Below are positions 21,464 through 31,309 of a stretch of 64,000 nt of DNA, in pieces. Position numbers and translations under genes: made by a program. Below the pieces are notes generated by a model. That model had not been told where the DNA came from and made no database searches. It saw only the letters and a list, made by a program, of their open reading frames with translations. Position 1 is the first letter of the stretch. Each line of letters starts with the position of its first letter. The stretch spans positions 1,226,262 through 1,290,261 of the forward strand of contig JAEBUN010000010.1 of the NCBI GenBank assembly GCA_023014365.1, written 5' to 3'. The stretch comes from Lepiota brunneoincarnata (lineage: Eukaryota > Basidiomycota > Agaricomycetes > Agaricales > Agaricaceae).

Positions 21464-21467
21464 AACC
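21456..21467 (-). promoter_or_regulatory. Copia-1 primer-binding site (half-tRNA type)
   Basis: On the minus strand the 12 nt directly after the 5' LTR read GGTTATGGGCTC. They are complementary to the anticodon region of initiator tRNA-Met, as in Drosophila copia (GGTTATGGGCCC). One change (C to T at the 11th base) relative to Copia-2. It implies priming from an internal cut of the tRNA, not from its 3' end. Confidence 0.75.
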
Positions 21468-21789
21468 TGTCGAAGAGACATTTGCGCAGAGTATAGATAA
21501 TCAAGCAGAGATTTATTACTGGAGTCCAAGGGACAAAACCTGAGTATAAGCTACACAGCAAATAAGAGTGCTAGAACATACCTGGAGTCCGAGGGATAAA
21601 ACCTGGACTCCAGGCGAGCATATGCGACATATTTATAATACATGATTAGGAGAAAGTGAAAACATATAGAAAATGGTGAAACTTATTACTCCTTAACTGA
21701 GGAGCCACCGTACTCAGGTGCTCCTCACATACTCCTTGTATGATGAGCGAAACGTCATGGACAAGGTGTCCCGACATCAATCCTTGACA
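21468..21789 (-). repeat. Copia-1 5' LTR
   Basis: 322-bp LTR matching the left LTR. TSD TGACA follows at 21790-21794. Confidence 0.95.
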
Positions 21790-21794
21790 TGACA

Positions 21795-22142
21795 GCCCTA
21801 CTTCCTTGGATTGCAGGGCTTGTTTAGGACTCATTCGGCAGGTGCTTCACCCCATATTTTACAGGATGGTAGGGGTCCTAGTACCCCTCCTGTCCCTATA
21901 ATTACATGTGGCTGCACTCAGTTGTTCGGCTGCAATGCCACTTTTTCGGACATGGCCCTAATTGCTCTCTGGAGTAATTGGGCTGTGTACCACATATTTC
22001 TTGGGTGCTTGGCACCTAATTTTACAGGTGTGTAGTGCACATTGGTGTGCTTCCATCCTATTATTTGTGTGGGAATGCACCTAGCAGTTCCCTTGCAATT
22101 CACCAAGAGGTTGTTCCCTCTTGATTATCAACTTCCATTACC
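21795..22142 (+). repeat. Diverged tandem unit, right side of Copia-1
   Basis: CCTTGGATTGCAGGGCTTG, then GACTCATTCGGCAG, then GGATGGTAGGGGTCCTAGT and ATTACATGTGGCTGCACTCA align in order with 16328-16445. There the corresponding motifs are CCTTAGATTGCGGAGCTCG, GAGCTCATTCCTCAG, GACTGTAGGGGCTCTTAGG and a GCGACTGCGCCCA block. It is non-coding and appears to be the third unit of the array that Copia-1 split. Confidence 0.55.
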
Positions 22143-22555
22143 ATGAAGTTCTCTCTCGACAATGAGTATGATCCATTCTTGGATGATACCATTGCTGATT
22201 TCATTCTGTCTGAGGCATCAGAACACTTTCTAGATCCCTCAGTCACACACTCTCTCCAGTTGCTGGACTCCAGTGACCAGGACACCATCTGTCTTAGGTG
22301 GGCACTATTATGGGCAGAGCACAACATTTTGTGTATCTGCTCTGTGATACTTTTATTAGTAGCAGACATACAGTAGTTGCTGCTGATCCACCTCCACTGC
22401 ACCCTTGGGGCATTATACCCCCTGAGCAAATACATGCTGCTATTTCCCTTGTTGACCAAGTTACACACTGCACTTGCAAGGCCTCTCCCATTGGAGGGTG
22501 CTGAGCAACTTATGCTGGCAGCCATGGAGTTACTCCAGGCTGTCATACACTTCCC
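22143..22555 (+). pseudogene. Possible LINE ORF1 N-terminus
   Basis: MKFSLDNEYDPFLDDTIADF starts at 22143 and reads about 70 acidic residues (ILSEASEHFLDPSVTHS) before losing frame near 22320. A second piece (VAADPPPLHPWGIIPPEQIH, about 22375) follows in another frame. It lies right after the tandem 5' units and before LINE-B endonuclease sequence, so a LINE-B ORF1 N-terminus is a reasonable guess. No RNA-binding or zinc-knuckle motif is visible. Confidence 0.35.
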
Positions 22556-22580
22556 TTTTTTTTTTAATCTCCAATTTATT
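22556..22580 (-). mobile_element. 25-bp LINE-B tail insertion
   Basis: A T10 run followed by AATCTCCAATTTATT is exactly the LINE-B poly(A) and last 15 nt in minus orientation, with nothing further of LINE-B on that strand. It is either an extremely short 5'-truncated insertion or a relic of a larger deletion. Confidence 0.6.
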
Positions 22581-23344
22581 TTCTCAATGTCTACTTGGAC
22601 AACAGGCAGTCGGGTATTCACTACTTGGCGGATACTGTTGACTCTCTCCCACAGTGTGCCCTTATGTTGGGGGACTTCAACTGCCATGTGCCACAGTAGG
22701 ACCCATGGGCCCCCTATAATCCTGCTGCTGCTGCCTCCCTGCTGGAAACAGCAGACTTGTTGGGTCTAGACCTCTCACTCCCTGAGAATCCAGGCCCCAC
22801 CCACTTCCCCTTTGAGGAGGGGCTCACTTCCACCATGATCAACCTTGTGTTTACAAGGGTGATCATGGGCTATCTTCCACTTCCCACAAGGTGTCCCGAT
22901 CTGCAGGGTCAATCTGACCACTATCCCCTCCAGATCACTGTCCCCCTGGAGGCCTTCAAGGAGGCTGTGCCCAGGCGCTCACTGAAGTGGGACTTGGATG
23001 AGGAGGCCGAGTTCCTGACTGAAGTCTTAACAGGGCTTATAGGTCTGGATTTTCCGGACCTGGGCTCATCTCACAGGATTGATGAGGTGGCACTCACTAT
23101 CTCTGCAGTCTTCTCCGAGGCATGGCTTGCCCACTCCAAGGAGATCTGCGTTGTCTCGCAGTTGAAGCCATGGTGGGATGATAAGTGCTCTTGTGCCTAT
23201 GCAGCATATTCTTGGTCTCGGGATCAGGAGGATGCCCACATGTTTAAGTGGACTTGGAAGGCCACTAAGCACAAGTTCTTCAATAAGTGCATTGAGGAGA
23301 TTGCTTTTACCAACAAGTGCCCCTGGGATGTGATGGATTGGGTC
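22581..23344 (+). pseudogene. LINE-B copy B3, endonuclease C-terminal half and linker
   Basis: Plus strand. VYLDNRQSGIHYLADTVDSL, then MLGDFNCH (the GDFN catalytic motif of the APE-type endonuclease, about 22670). DLVFTR-type (INLVFTR) and QSDHYPLQIT (SDH motif, about 22912) follow. The endonuclease-RT linker from 22757 is open through VPRRSLKWDLDEEAEFL and continues to KCIEEIAFTNKCPWDVMDW. One stop (TAG near 22697) follows the GDFN motif. It is interrupted at 23345 by LINE-A copy A6. Confidence 0.88.
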
Positions 23345-24020
23345 TTTTTTTTTTTGAAATCAACAATTTATAACACAGTGCTTGAATGCAGTCCAGGTGC
23401 ACTAGCTACATACAAGGCAACTAATACAGGGTATAACTACCACTAAAGGTAGAGAAGAGAGTTCCGCTGACTTGAAAGACTACACTCTGTAAAGAAGTGT
23501 ATGTGGGTGAAGAGTTTGCTACCCCAACAAAAACCAGGGTGTGACAGACAAGGGGTGGATAGGGCCAACAGGTTCCCCCCCTGATGGGGGTTAGGAGTCA
23601 ATTCTCCATAAATCCCTATACCATGTCCAAAGGTGAGGGGCAAATAACCACCAGCTCCTCAAGGCTGAAGCCTGCGAGGGGGGAATAACCTGAAGGCCCT
23701 CCCCAGTTATTCCACTCCCTCTGGGGGGTGGGATTGGAACAAAAATGCAGAAGGATTTTGCTTCAGAAAGCCCAGGAGGGCATCAAGGTCATGGGGTAAG
23801 CCACCACATCTCGTGTACTTTGGGCAAGAAGTGAGAATGTGAGTGCGGGTTTCAAGCTGTAACCCACAAGGACAGGAGTGATCCTCCTGGGGGTGGAATC
23901 TAGTGCAGTACTCCCTGATAGGGGCGTGACCAAGTATAGTGCAGGCTACCCATGCTGTGCCAGCAACAGACATCCAAGGACCAATTTCTTGGAGCCAAGT
24001 ACCTCCAGTGAGATACAAGG
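23345..24020 (-). mobile_element. LINE-A copy A6 (minus), 5'-truncated
   Basis: T11 then GAAATCAACAATTTATAAC gives the 3' end. The 3' UTR has two hairpin modules shortened by a deletion (about 23565-23630). The coding tail (C-x-C-x7-H-x4-C, minus 24018-23707) ends at about 24020. I found no clean TSD; the right side joins a different LINE fragment. Confidence 0.82.
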
Positions 24021-24395
24021 GGATGGGAACACAGCTATAACCTTATGAACGTCTATTCTGATGACTGGCACACCACCATTCTTGCTCTTAGGGAGCTGGT
24101 GGACTCTCTGCCTGCCATGGGATTGCCCAATCTCTCTTGGAGGTTGGGATGGATCTGGGGCTTCCAGTGGTTCTAGGCCCCACTCACTTCCTGCACGATA
24201 CAAATCTGTCACCATTGGTGATTGATCTTGTCTTTCTCCTGATGGCTTGAGATCCTGATCTCAGGCCCCTGATTGATCTTGAGAAGCATGGTCCAAAGGA
24301 CCATGCTCCTCTTACTCTGGTTCTACTGGTCACTCACTTTATGACTGGTGTGATCCATCATGTTCTGAAGCCTGATTACTGCCTCCTTCAGATCA
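24021..24395 (+). pseudogene. LINE endonuclease fragment, possibly LINE-A
   Basis: Plus strand, frameshifted. LMNVYSDDWHTTILALREL at about 24050 corresponds to FLNVYLDNRQSGIHYLADT of LINE-B. VIDLVFLPDGL (about 24218) corresponds to the INLVFTR motif. It differs too much from LINE-B to be the same family and could be the missing part of the LINE-A endonuclease. Several stops are present. It joins LINE-B near the SDH motif (DHYPPMGLDFLDLGSS). Confidence 0.55.
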
Positions 24396-25131
24396 TTATC
24401 CCCCCATGGGTCTGGACTTTCTGGACCTTGGCTCATCTAACAGGATCAATGAGGTGGCCCTGGCTGTCTCAGCAGTCTTCTCTGGGGCATGGCTTGCCCA
24501 CTCCAAGGAGGTATGCATTGTCTCATGGTCTAAACCATGGTGGGATGACAAGTGCTCACACACTTATGCAGTGTATTCTTGGTCTTGGGACTGGGAGGAT
24601 ACTTGTGTGTTTAAGCAGACCTGGAAGGCTGCCAAGCGCAAATTCTTTGATGAGTGCATTGAGGAGATTGCTACCACCAACAAGCACCCCTGGGACCTGA
24701 TGGATTGGGTCAGGGCACGCAAGTTGCCCCTGTGCAAGGCAATCTGCTATCATGATCACCCCTGTAACACCCTCAAGGAACTTTGGGAAGGGCTCCACAG
24801 TTCTTACAACGCTGCCAATGACCGCCCAGTTGATGTCAGGGTTCTAGATCAGATTGATCCGCTCCCCTTGCAGGAGTGGCTGGTATTTTCCGACCTGGAG
24901 TTGCACAAGGCTCTGCACACGTGCTCCTCTTTGTCTTCACCTGGTCCAGACCATGTCACGTGAACACACCTCAAGTCCATTCTGGCAGGCCTGACAGTTA
25001 CCCATTTGGTCTGTCAGATCACTGATGCCTGTATGGAGTGCAGGCACTGGCCTTGTCACTTTAAGGAGAGCATGTTGGTTATCATACCAAAGCCTGGCAA
25101 GCCCTCCTATGTTACTCTGAAGGTGTTCAGG
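24396..25131 (+). pseudogene. LINE-B copy B3, linker and RT fingers
   Basis: Open 24406-24963: GLDFLDLGSSNRINEVALAV, KPWWDDKCSHTYAVYSWS, then VRVLDQIDPLPLQEW and HTCSSLSSPGPDHVT, the LINE-B linker preceding RT. A TGA at 24961 replaces W. RT fingers continue (CMECRHWPCHFKESM, IPKPGKPSY) to the insertion point of a solo LTR at 25132. Confidence 0.87.
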
Positions 25132-25794
25132 TGTCATATCCATGCCAACTCAGAGCCTAATCATTAAACTTCGGCTTCTCGACCCCACATATGCTCCCAC
25201 ATGACAACCCTTCACCCTCCGACTCGGCCCCAACTCGCTCCGACTACAACCCATTGCCCCGGTCACGCAATCACCTCCGCACGTGTCATAGTCACCTGAC
25301 TCTTGGTGTCTCTACATCCCAGTTCTCCATTCTCCACCTGTAGTCAGGGTACATTACCAGTCTCCATACCTGTGCCAGTTTCCATTCCATTCATAACCCA
25401 TTCATAATCCATTTGTAACCATATCAGTCTCCACTTTGCTCTGCACGTAGTCAGTACAAGTCATAGTTCCTAAGGCCAGTAGTATATATACCGTAGGTAC
25501 TTGGCTTGTACTCCTCAGTCTGATAATCGAATCGAGCAGCAGACCAGCTCCCTGTTCCATATCCTCTCCTCCCTTCTGTCTTGCTCTGCTTCAGCTCCGA
25601 CTTCCTGAAATACAGATTAGGACAGCAGGAGGGCACAGCACATATGCTGAGGCCGCAAGTCCAACTCCCCGCCCAACGTACTCCGCCTCGGTCCCGAAGT
25701 CTATGTACTGACTTCGCCCTGTCCCCCGGTTACCTTATACCAAGGACACCACCCCAACCCTCCACTTCAGTCCCGATCTGCACCGGCTCTAACA
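25132..25794 (+). repeat. Solo LTR, 661-bp family, copy 2
   Basis: 663 bp, TGTCATATCC...GGCTCTAACA, TSD TCAGG at 25127-25131 and 25795-25799, inside LINE-B between RT codons. More diverged and more CpG-depleted than copies 3 and 4. Confidence 0.95.
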
Positions 25795-27020
25795 TCAGGC
25801 CAATTGTCCTTCTCAACACTCTTGGTAAACTTATCAAGAAAATGATCTCACGCTGCTTGCAGTTTGAGGCTGTCAAGTTTGGTGTGTTCCATCCAAACCA
25901 GTTTGGTGGTGTGATCCAGAGGTCCACCAAGGATGCTGGTTCCTACCTTGTGCACCTTGTCTGTGCTGGGTGGGCCCACAGGTTGAAGACAAGTGTTCTT
26001 GCCTTTGACATCACACAGTTTTTCCCATCCCTCAATCATGGGATGCTTCTCACGATTCTCGCCTGGCAGGGGTTCTCCCCTTGTGTTGGCAAGTTCTTCA
26101 CTTCTTATCTCACAGGGAGGTTTACCAGCTATGCCTGGAATTCCTTCCTGTCTGAACCATTCTGGGCAGAGGTAGAGGTGGGCCAGGGGTCTACCCTCTT
26201 ACCCATCCTGTCTGGCCTCTATCTGGCTCCAGCCATGTACATTATTGAGCAGGGGCTCCCTCAGCTGGGCCTCTTGCTCCTCTCTTACATTGATGATGGT
26301 ACCATTGTGGTACAGGCCTGGGACCTGGACGCCAATTGCATCCTTCTCCGCAGATCTTACAAGGTGGTTCACGACACCTTTACTCGATTCATACTTGTTG
26401 TGGAGCATGACAAGTCCGAGCTCTTTCACTTCTCATGGGATCAGTCTGGTAAGAACCCCCTAGTGGACTTGGGGTTTCCCCTGTTCACTGGTGCTACCCC
26501 TCTTTGGCCCAAGACCTATTGGAGGTATTTGGGCTTTTACTTTGATTGTACCCTTACGTTTAAGAAGTATGTTTGCTTCTACTCTACTAAGGCCATCTCC
26601 ATGGTCAAGGCCATGGGGATACTTGGTAATTCTGTCCAGGGGCTTCTGCCTGATCAGAAGTGCCTGCTTTATTGGTCGTGCATGGTTCCTATTGCCACAT
26701 ACAGCTTCTGTCTGTGGTACTACTGGGGTGCTAGGTGTAAGGGCACTCTGGACCACCCTTGCCAGATGCAGTGTCGGGCTGCACTCTGGATTACTGGCAC
26801 CTTTAGGACGTTGCCCAATGGGGGGGTTGGGGCCATTGCAGGCCTGATCTCCATCCATCTTCATCTCTGGAAGCTTCATGATCATGCCCAGTTACGGTAC
26901 AGCACACTTGCTCCAGGTCATTCCATTTGCGCCCTCCTTGGCTGGGGGTACAGCAGTGATCTCTGGTCTCACACCCGGTCCATAGCTAGGCTCCCTCCCT
27001 GAGAGTTGATCAAGGTGAAG
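25795..27020 (+). pseudogene. LINE-B copy B3, reverse transcriptase and connection
   Basis: Continuous open frame from the solo LTR to TGA 27000. RPIVLLNTLGKLIKKM, then FDITQFFPSLNHGM (first catalytic D), GQGSTLLPILSGLYLAPAMY, LLSYIDDGTIVVQ (catalytic DD at about 26292), LGFPLFTGATPLWPKTYW, AMGILGNSVQGLLPDQK, RTLPNGGVGAIAGL and the connection LLGWGYSSDLWSH. The stop at 27000 replaces the C of LPPCELIKVK. At about 27020 it switches to minus-strand LINE-A. The RT catalytic residues are intact but the ORF is headless and tailless. Confidence 0.92.
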
Positions 27021-27451
27021 GAGAGCACGGTCAAAATAGAAACCCAAGTACTGCCAGAATGGCTTAGGCCTCAGAGGGGTATCCCCCGTGTATGGATGGA
27101 AGCCCAGGTCAATGGGCAGATTGGCATCCCTCGGGTTATGAGAGAAGTGAAAGACCTCAGACTTGGTGTGTTCAAGTGTGAGGCCAAAAGAGTCAAATAG
27201 CCCATGCATGCAGTGATAGGCCACCTGCAAGGCAGTAACATTATCCTCCCAGGTTTTGGTCTGAACTATAAGGGTCCTGTTATCAACATATGAAAGCATG
27301 TTGACGCTGAGGCCGGGGGTCCTCTGGTAGTAAAGATACACCAAGGGGGCTAGATACAAGGCCGACAAGACCAGGGATAGAGCAGAGTCCTGCCCCACAC
27401 CCACATCAGCCCGTCTTGGGTCAGACTGGAAGGAATTCCACAAGTAGGTGG
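27021..27451 (-). pseudogene. LINE-A copy A7, RT palm
   Basis: Minus strand: WNSFQSDPRRADVGVGQDSA, LYLAPLVYLYYQRTPGLSVN, MLSYVDNRTLIVQ (catalytic DD became DN), then HTKSEVFHFSHN and QYLGFYFDRAL. It ends at the LINE-B junction. It is separated from the rest of A7 by the 155-bp insertion at 27452. Confidence 0.88.
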
Positions 27452-27606
27452 TTTTTTTTTTTTTTTTTTTTTTGAAATCAACAATTTATAATGCGGTGCT
27501 TGAATGCAGTCCATGTGCACTAGCTACATACAAGGCAACTAATACATGGTATAACTACCAATGAAGGTAGGGAAGAGAGTCCCACTGACTCGAAAGGCTA
27601 CACTCC
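27452..27606 (-). mobile_element. LINE-A copy A8, 155-bp tail-only insertion
   Basis: T-run then GAAATCAACAATTTATAATG and the last 130 or so nt of the LINE-A 3' UTR, minus strand. Flanked by a perfect 14-bp TSD CCACAAGTAGGTGG (27438-27451 and 27607-27620). This is one of the cleanest insertions in the window. It shows that the 3'-terminal region alone was integrated. Confidence 0.95.
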
Positions 27607-28026
27607 CCACAAGTAGGTGGTAGACCTCCTGACCAGGTATGAGCCAAAGAATCGCACCAACTCTGGCGCAAACCCTGACTGCGAGAGCACCACAAGAATC
27701 ATGTCATGATTCAGCAAAGGAAAGAATTGAGCAATGTCGAAAGCGACAACGCTTGTCCACAATCCCCAAGCCCACCCTGCACAAATGAGATGGGTGAGGA
27801 TCAACCCGGTATCCTCAGTGGACTTCTGGCAAATACCGCCAACCTGGTTGGGATGAAACACCCCCCATTTGACACAGTCAAACTGGAGGTGGTTGGAGAT
27901 CATCTTCTCCACAAGCTTACCCAACGTGTTCAACAACATGATCAGCCGAAAGGCCTTGGGCATAGAGTAAGAGGGCTTCCCTGGTTTAGGTATGACCACT
28001 GAGTTAGATTCCTTGAAATAACCTAC
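27607..28026 (-). pseudogene. LINE-A copy A7, RT fingers/palm
   Basis: Minus strand: FKESNSVVIPKPGKPSYS, AFRLIMLLNTLGKLVEKM, FHPNQVGGICQKSTEDTG, VVAFDIAQFFPLLNHDM (first catalytic D), SYLVRRSTTYLW. The N-terminal side joins the endonuclease start at about 28027. The endonuclease C-terminal half and linker are therefore deleted in this copy. Confidence 0.88.
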
Positions 28027-28370
28027 CACATGGACACCACCATAATGTTGCGATGATCAACCAGATCCTTATGGAGGGACAGCTGCAAACACTTCAGCCT
28101 CGAGTGGACATAAGCCAACACTCGTGGGGACAAATCATCCGGCTGAGGATTCCAGATGCAAGTCCACTCTGGATGGAGTGGAGCACCTACAACACCCTCT
28201 CCATCCTTACTAATGGTGGAAGGAGCCTTATGGAGGTTTTGCCAAGAGGGTTCTTGCACAAACAGGATGTCAAAGTCATTTTTATATAACTTGAGATAAG
28301 AGTCCAGTAGAATGTAGTTATGGTTTACATTCTGAGAGCATATACATAACTCATTAAGGAACTGCCACAA
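28027..28370 (-). pseudogene. LINE-A copy A7, start of ORF2 endonuclease
   Basis: Minus strand: NVNHNYILLDSYLKLYKNDF and DILFVQEPSW, the N-terminus of an APE-type endonuclease with the metal-binding E of the QEP motif. LAYVHSRLKCLQLSLHKDLV follows. The downstream GDFN and SDH motifs are absent. This is the only clear LINE-A endonuclease start in the window. An overlap or short gap with ORF1 upstream is likely. Confidence 0.8.
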
Positions 28371-29910
28371 TACCTACAACAGGGCTGGTGAGGGCACTCC
28401 GTGCCCTCAGCAGTACTAGTGACTGGTGGATTTGTGTTGGGGCGGGCCTTGCAGCATCCCGCCATTGACCAATGGTTGTCCTCGCTATATGGCTTGGAAC
28501 AGATAGGGCAGGTCAGGAATCTCGCCCTGCAGATATTAGTTGGGTGCCCCCACTGCCAGCAATGGCAGCAGAGAGACGTCCCAACTTGCTGGGAGGCCAC
28601 ACTTATAGGGCAAGTGCAGGGCCCAACAGCCAATGACCTTCCAATCATCAACTTGGAGGAGAACCTGGTCTGCAAGTCCCAGATCTCAAACCAGACAGTT
28701 GCAGTGTCTGATTTGTTGGAGTTTCTCCTGACCCGAGGCGGGCCCTGGAGGTTTTGGAAGCCTCAATGCAACAACTGTCACATGATGTTTTCTATCCACT
28801 GACTGGTAATGCGGGACCTGTCAGAGGCAAAAAATGGGATGTCTGACACTTTCATGAAGGACTTAGAGGAGGGGACCATGACTGTTGGCTTCGAGCCCAC
28901 TGGGAAGAACCGGGATGCCCAGTCCTGGATCACATTAAGATCTGTAGTGGATATGACTGGGTCAGTCGCAAGAGACAAACTGTCGTATGCTGGAGAGGCG
29001 GACGTGATGTTGAGGGAGGACTTTGCATTGAGGAGGGCCCTGTTGGCTCCAGCGATGACCTGGGATAGATCCTTGATCGGAGGCTTGGGGCCCACAAACA
29101 GGATAACAACCTGGTGCCTCGTGGGGCCAGAAGTAGTGTTACAAGGCCTCTTACAGGACCTCCCAGACGATGGAGTGGGGGACCCCCTTCCAATGGTATG
29201 GAAGATGTCTGCAGGGGAGAGGTGGGGAAAAGCCCTTGCCATAGCAGCAATAGCTTCTGCAACCTTGGTGTTGCCATCCCTTGAGACCGGGGCGGTGGTG
29301 GCCACCTGAGCAAAGGAGCACTTAGCACCCCTAGGCTTGGTGGAGAGGTTGACCTTCAGCGGTGGCAGGAAAGCCGTCTGCGCATAGGACATGCCTGCTT
29401 GCGATGGGCTTGGCCCCAATAGGTTAGGCAGCAGCACCAGGGGAGGGGGGGGGGGCCTTGCCCTTGCCCTTGGATCTGGGGGGGTTGACCCCACCTGTCA
29501 CCGCAGCCGAGGTGGCATTGGAGTCGGGGGCTGTGTCCATGGGAGCCAGTGCTATGGCCAGCTGGGAGGGTGGGGCAGCCCCAGCAGGTTTGACCCTACT
29601 GGGGCCTCCAACAACCTCTGGGACGTCCGGGATGCTTCTCTCAAAAGGGCGCATTCCATTGATAATGGACTGATGGAGGGTGGGCTCAGGGCCCCCCTCG
29701 CATTTCAACCCGTAATCTAAGAACCTGCAACACCCAGTGTGCCACAAGAGTCTGTCATATGCAAGCCAGACCCTCTCCCATGAGGGGCCCATCATCAACA
29801 CCTTGGAGTGCTTGGTCAAGTACTCTGTGGCAAGCTCAAACGACTCCACTATCACCTGAAGGTGGTCCGCCTGAGTGTCGCCGTCAGGATTGGCGGCTAG
29901 GTCAACCCTC
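28371..29910 (-). pseudogene. LINE-A copy A7, ORF1 (gag-like, zinc-knuckle)
   Basis: Minus strand, best open parts 29855-29424 and 29494-28778. The reading is a low-complexity P/A-rich N-terminus, a basic KGKGKAPPP patch and VAEAIAAMARAFPHLSPADI. VVILFVGPKPPIKDLSQVIA, NVIQDWASRFFPVGSKPTVM (an RNA-binding fold by position) and SDIPFFASDRSRITSQWIEN follow. After a TGA at about 28800 and frameshifts, a CCHC cluster is read at 28600-28430 (CCHCWQWGHPTNICRA and CPICSKPYSEDNHW). Copia-2 was inserted at its 5' end. The zinc knuckles suggest RNA binding in the retrotransposition particle. Confidence 0.8.
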
Positions 29911-30279
29911 TGTTAGGAGTGCCCTATGACATGCCAGGATGTACTATGTGCACTCCTGTGGTGAGCAGTGTGCACTTGTCTCATTGTGCTCTGAATAGTC
30001 CCACTTGTTTGTTGTTGTGTTTGTGGACTTGTAGATAGGCCTGGACGCTTTTGGTAGCTAGTCATGTGATCTAGACATGGACTTGCACTTGTGGACGCTT
30101 TTGGGACTTCCAGTCTCTCACAGCTGTCCACAGGTGAGTAGTTAGTTCTACCTTTACTCTAGTCTCTCACAGCTGTCCACAGCTTGTTCCTTTCGTTTCT
30201 AGTCGTTCCCTTCGCATAATACACTTGTTCCTTCACTGTTAGGACTCCTCACCAGTCCCCCAACGCTCCTGCTTCAACA
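29911..30279 (+). repeat. Copia-2 5' LTR (369 bp)
   Basis: TGTTAGGAGT...GCTTCAACA. Preceded by CCCTC, presumably one half of its TSD. Nearly identical to solo LTRs 58647-59015 (plus) and 59600-59968 (minus). It contains a repeated CTCTCACAGCTGTCCACAG motif (30114-30132 and 30163-30181). Confidence 0.95.
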
Positions 30280-30291
30280 GGTTATGGGCCC
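30280..30291 (+). promoter_or_regulatory. Copia-2 primer-binding site (half-tRNA type)
   Basis: GGTTATGGGCCC directly follows the 5' LTR, identical to the Drosophila copia site that pairs with the anticodon region of initiator tRNA-Met. Confidence 0.85.
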
Positions 30292-30349
30292 TGGGCTATA
30301 ACAGTTTCAAAACGCGTTTTTACCCTTTCACTCATCTCTGCCTTTCCCA

Positions 30350-30826
30350 ATGGCTTCCAGCACTCCCCATTTTGACAAATTAAATGCTTCCAACTACCCC
30401 ACATGGTCTGGAGAGATGGAGGCGTGGTTTCGAGCTTCTGGGCTGTGGAGAGTGGTATCTGGTTCTATGCTAAGTCCCTCACTCTCATCTCCTCCCACCA
30501 AAGAAGAATATCAGGCTAAGGAAGCTTGGGAGGCTAAAGCAGACAAGGCAGCTGGCTGGCTGTTTCTAATGGTGGAACCTGACCAGAGAATCCATTTCAA
30601 CTCGATTCAGGATGATCCTGTGAAGATGTGGAAGGCCCTAGAGCAAATACACCTCCAAAAGCATGCTGGGATGTGTTTTAACGCATATGACGACTTATTC
30701 AGCATCAGGAAGCAAGAGGACAAGTCCCTACAGGCTCTGATGAACAGGGTGGACGAAAATACTCGAAAAATTGTGAATCTCCACCCCTTTGGATTCACAC
30801 TAGCCCAGCTGGATGAAGAACTGGCC
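30350..30826 (+). pseudogene. Copia-2 gag, N-terminal part
   Basis: A real ATG at 30350: MASSTPHFDKLNASNYPTW, EMEAWFRASGLWRVVSGS, then WEAKADKAAGWLFLMVE, PVKMWKALEQIHLQKHAGM and SIRKQEDKSLQALMNRVDE, a UBN2-type copia gag. The frame is uninterrupted for 159 codons and then runs into inserted LINE-B (GATGAAGAACTGGCC TSD, 30812-30826). The apparent 336-residue ORF is a gag/LINE fusion made by the insertion. Confidence 0.92.
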
Positions 30827-31309
30827 GCCTGGGCGCAGGCTGATCCGGGGGTTCTGGTGGTGGCAACAGACGCGAGTCTGCCGCCCTGCTGGGTCCACCA
30901 GGCGGTTTCGGCCACCCAAGTTTTCCAGGGGCTGGACTGTGTTCACACGGTCCAGCTTCCAGGGGGGAGGGTTACGGCCCCCAAGGCTGAGCTTTTTGCC
31001 ATCTGGCTGGCGGTGTCCAAGGCAGTTTCTGTTGTGGGCGCTGCCGGCCTTGTCCTGTTCACTGACTCGATGGCCTCGGCCAGGCGAGCAGTGGATCTGT
31101 CGGTGCACTCTGCCCAGGGTCATTCCTTGGCAGTTTGTTGCCTTCTTGCCGAGTGGTTTGCCGGGGGGCCGGCCTGCTCAGTCCATTTCTGGGAGGTCCC
31201 TTCACGTGCGAAGTGGCCTTTCCACACTCAGGTGCATGACTTCGCAAAGTTGTTGCCCCCCGTTGGGGTAGGGGCGTGTTCCTGGGCCTTGCTTGACTAC
31301 CTCCACAAG
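30827..31309 (+). pseudogene. LINE-B copy B4, RNase H domain
   Basis: LINE-B inserted in Copia-2 gag, 5'-truncated just before RNase H. AQADPGVLVVATDASLPPCW has the first catalytic D. PKAELFAIWLAVSK has the E. LVLFTDSMASARRAVDLSVH has the second D. It is open throughout and interrupted at 31310 by LINE-A copy A9 with TSD GACTACCTCCACAAG (31295-31309 and 33626-33640, two mismatches). Confidence 0.92.

Larger units (their letters stand above)
16658..21794 (-). mobile_element. Copia-1, LTR retrotransposon (Ty1/copia), minus strand
   Basis: A complete-ended but dead element, 16663-21789, flanked by TSD TGACA (16658-16662 and 21790-21794). The LTRs begin TGTCGAAGAG and end CTTGACA as read on the plus strand. 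Domain order on the minus strand is gag, (protease missing), integrase, reverse transcriptase, RNase H, the Ty1/copia order. A 661-bp solo LTR of another family sits in gag. Many codons for R, W or Q have become stops. Confidence 0.95.
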
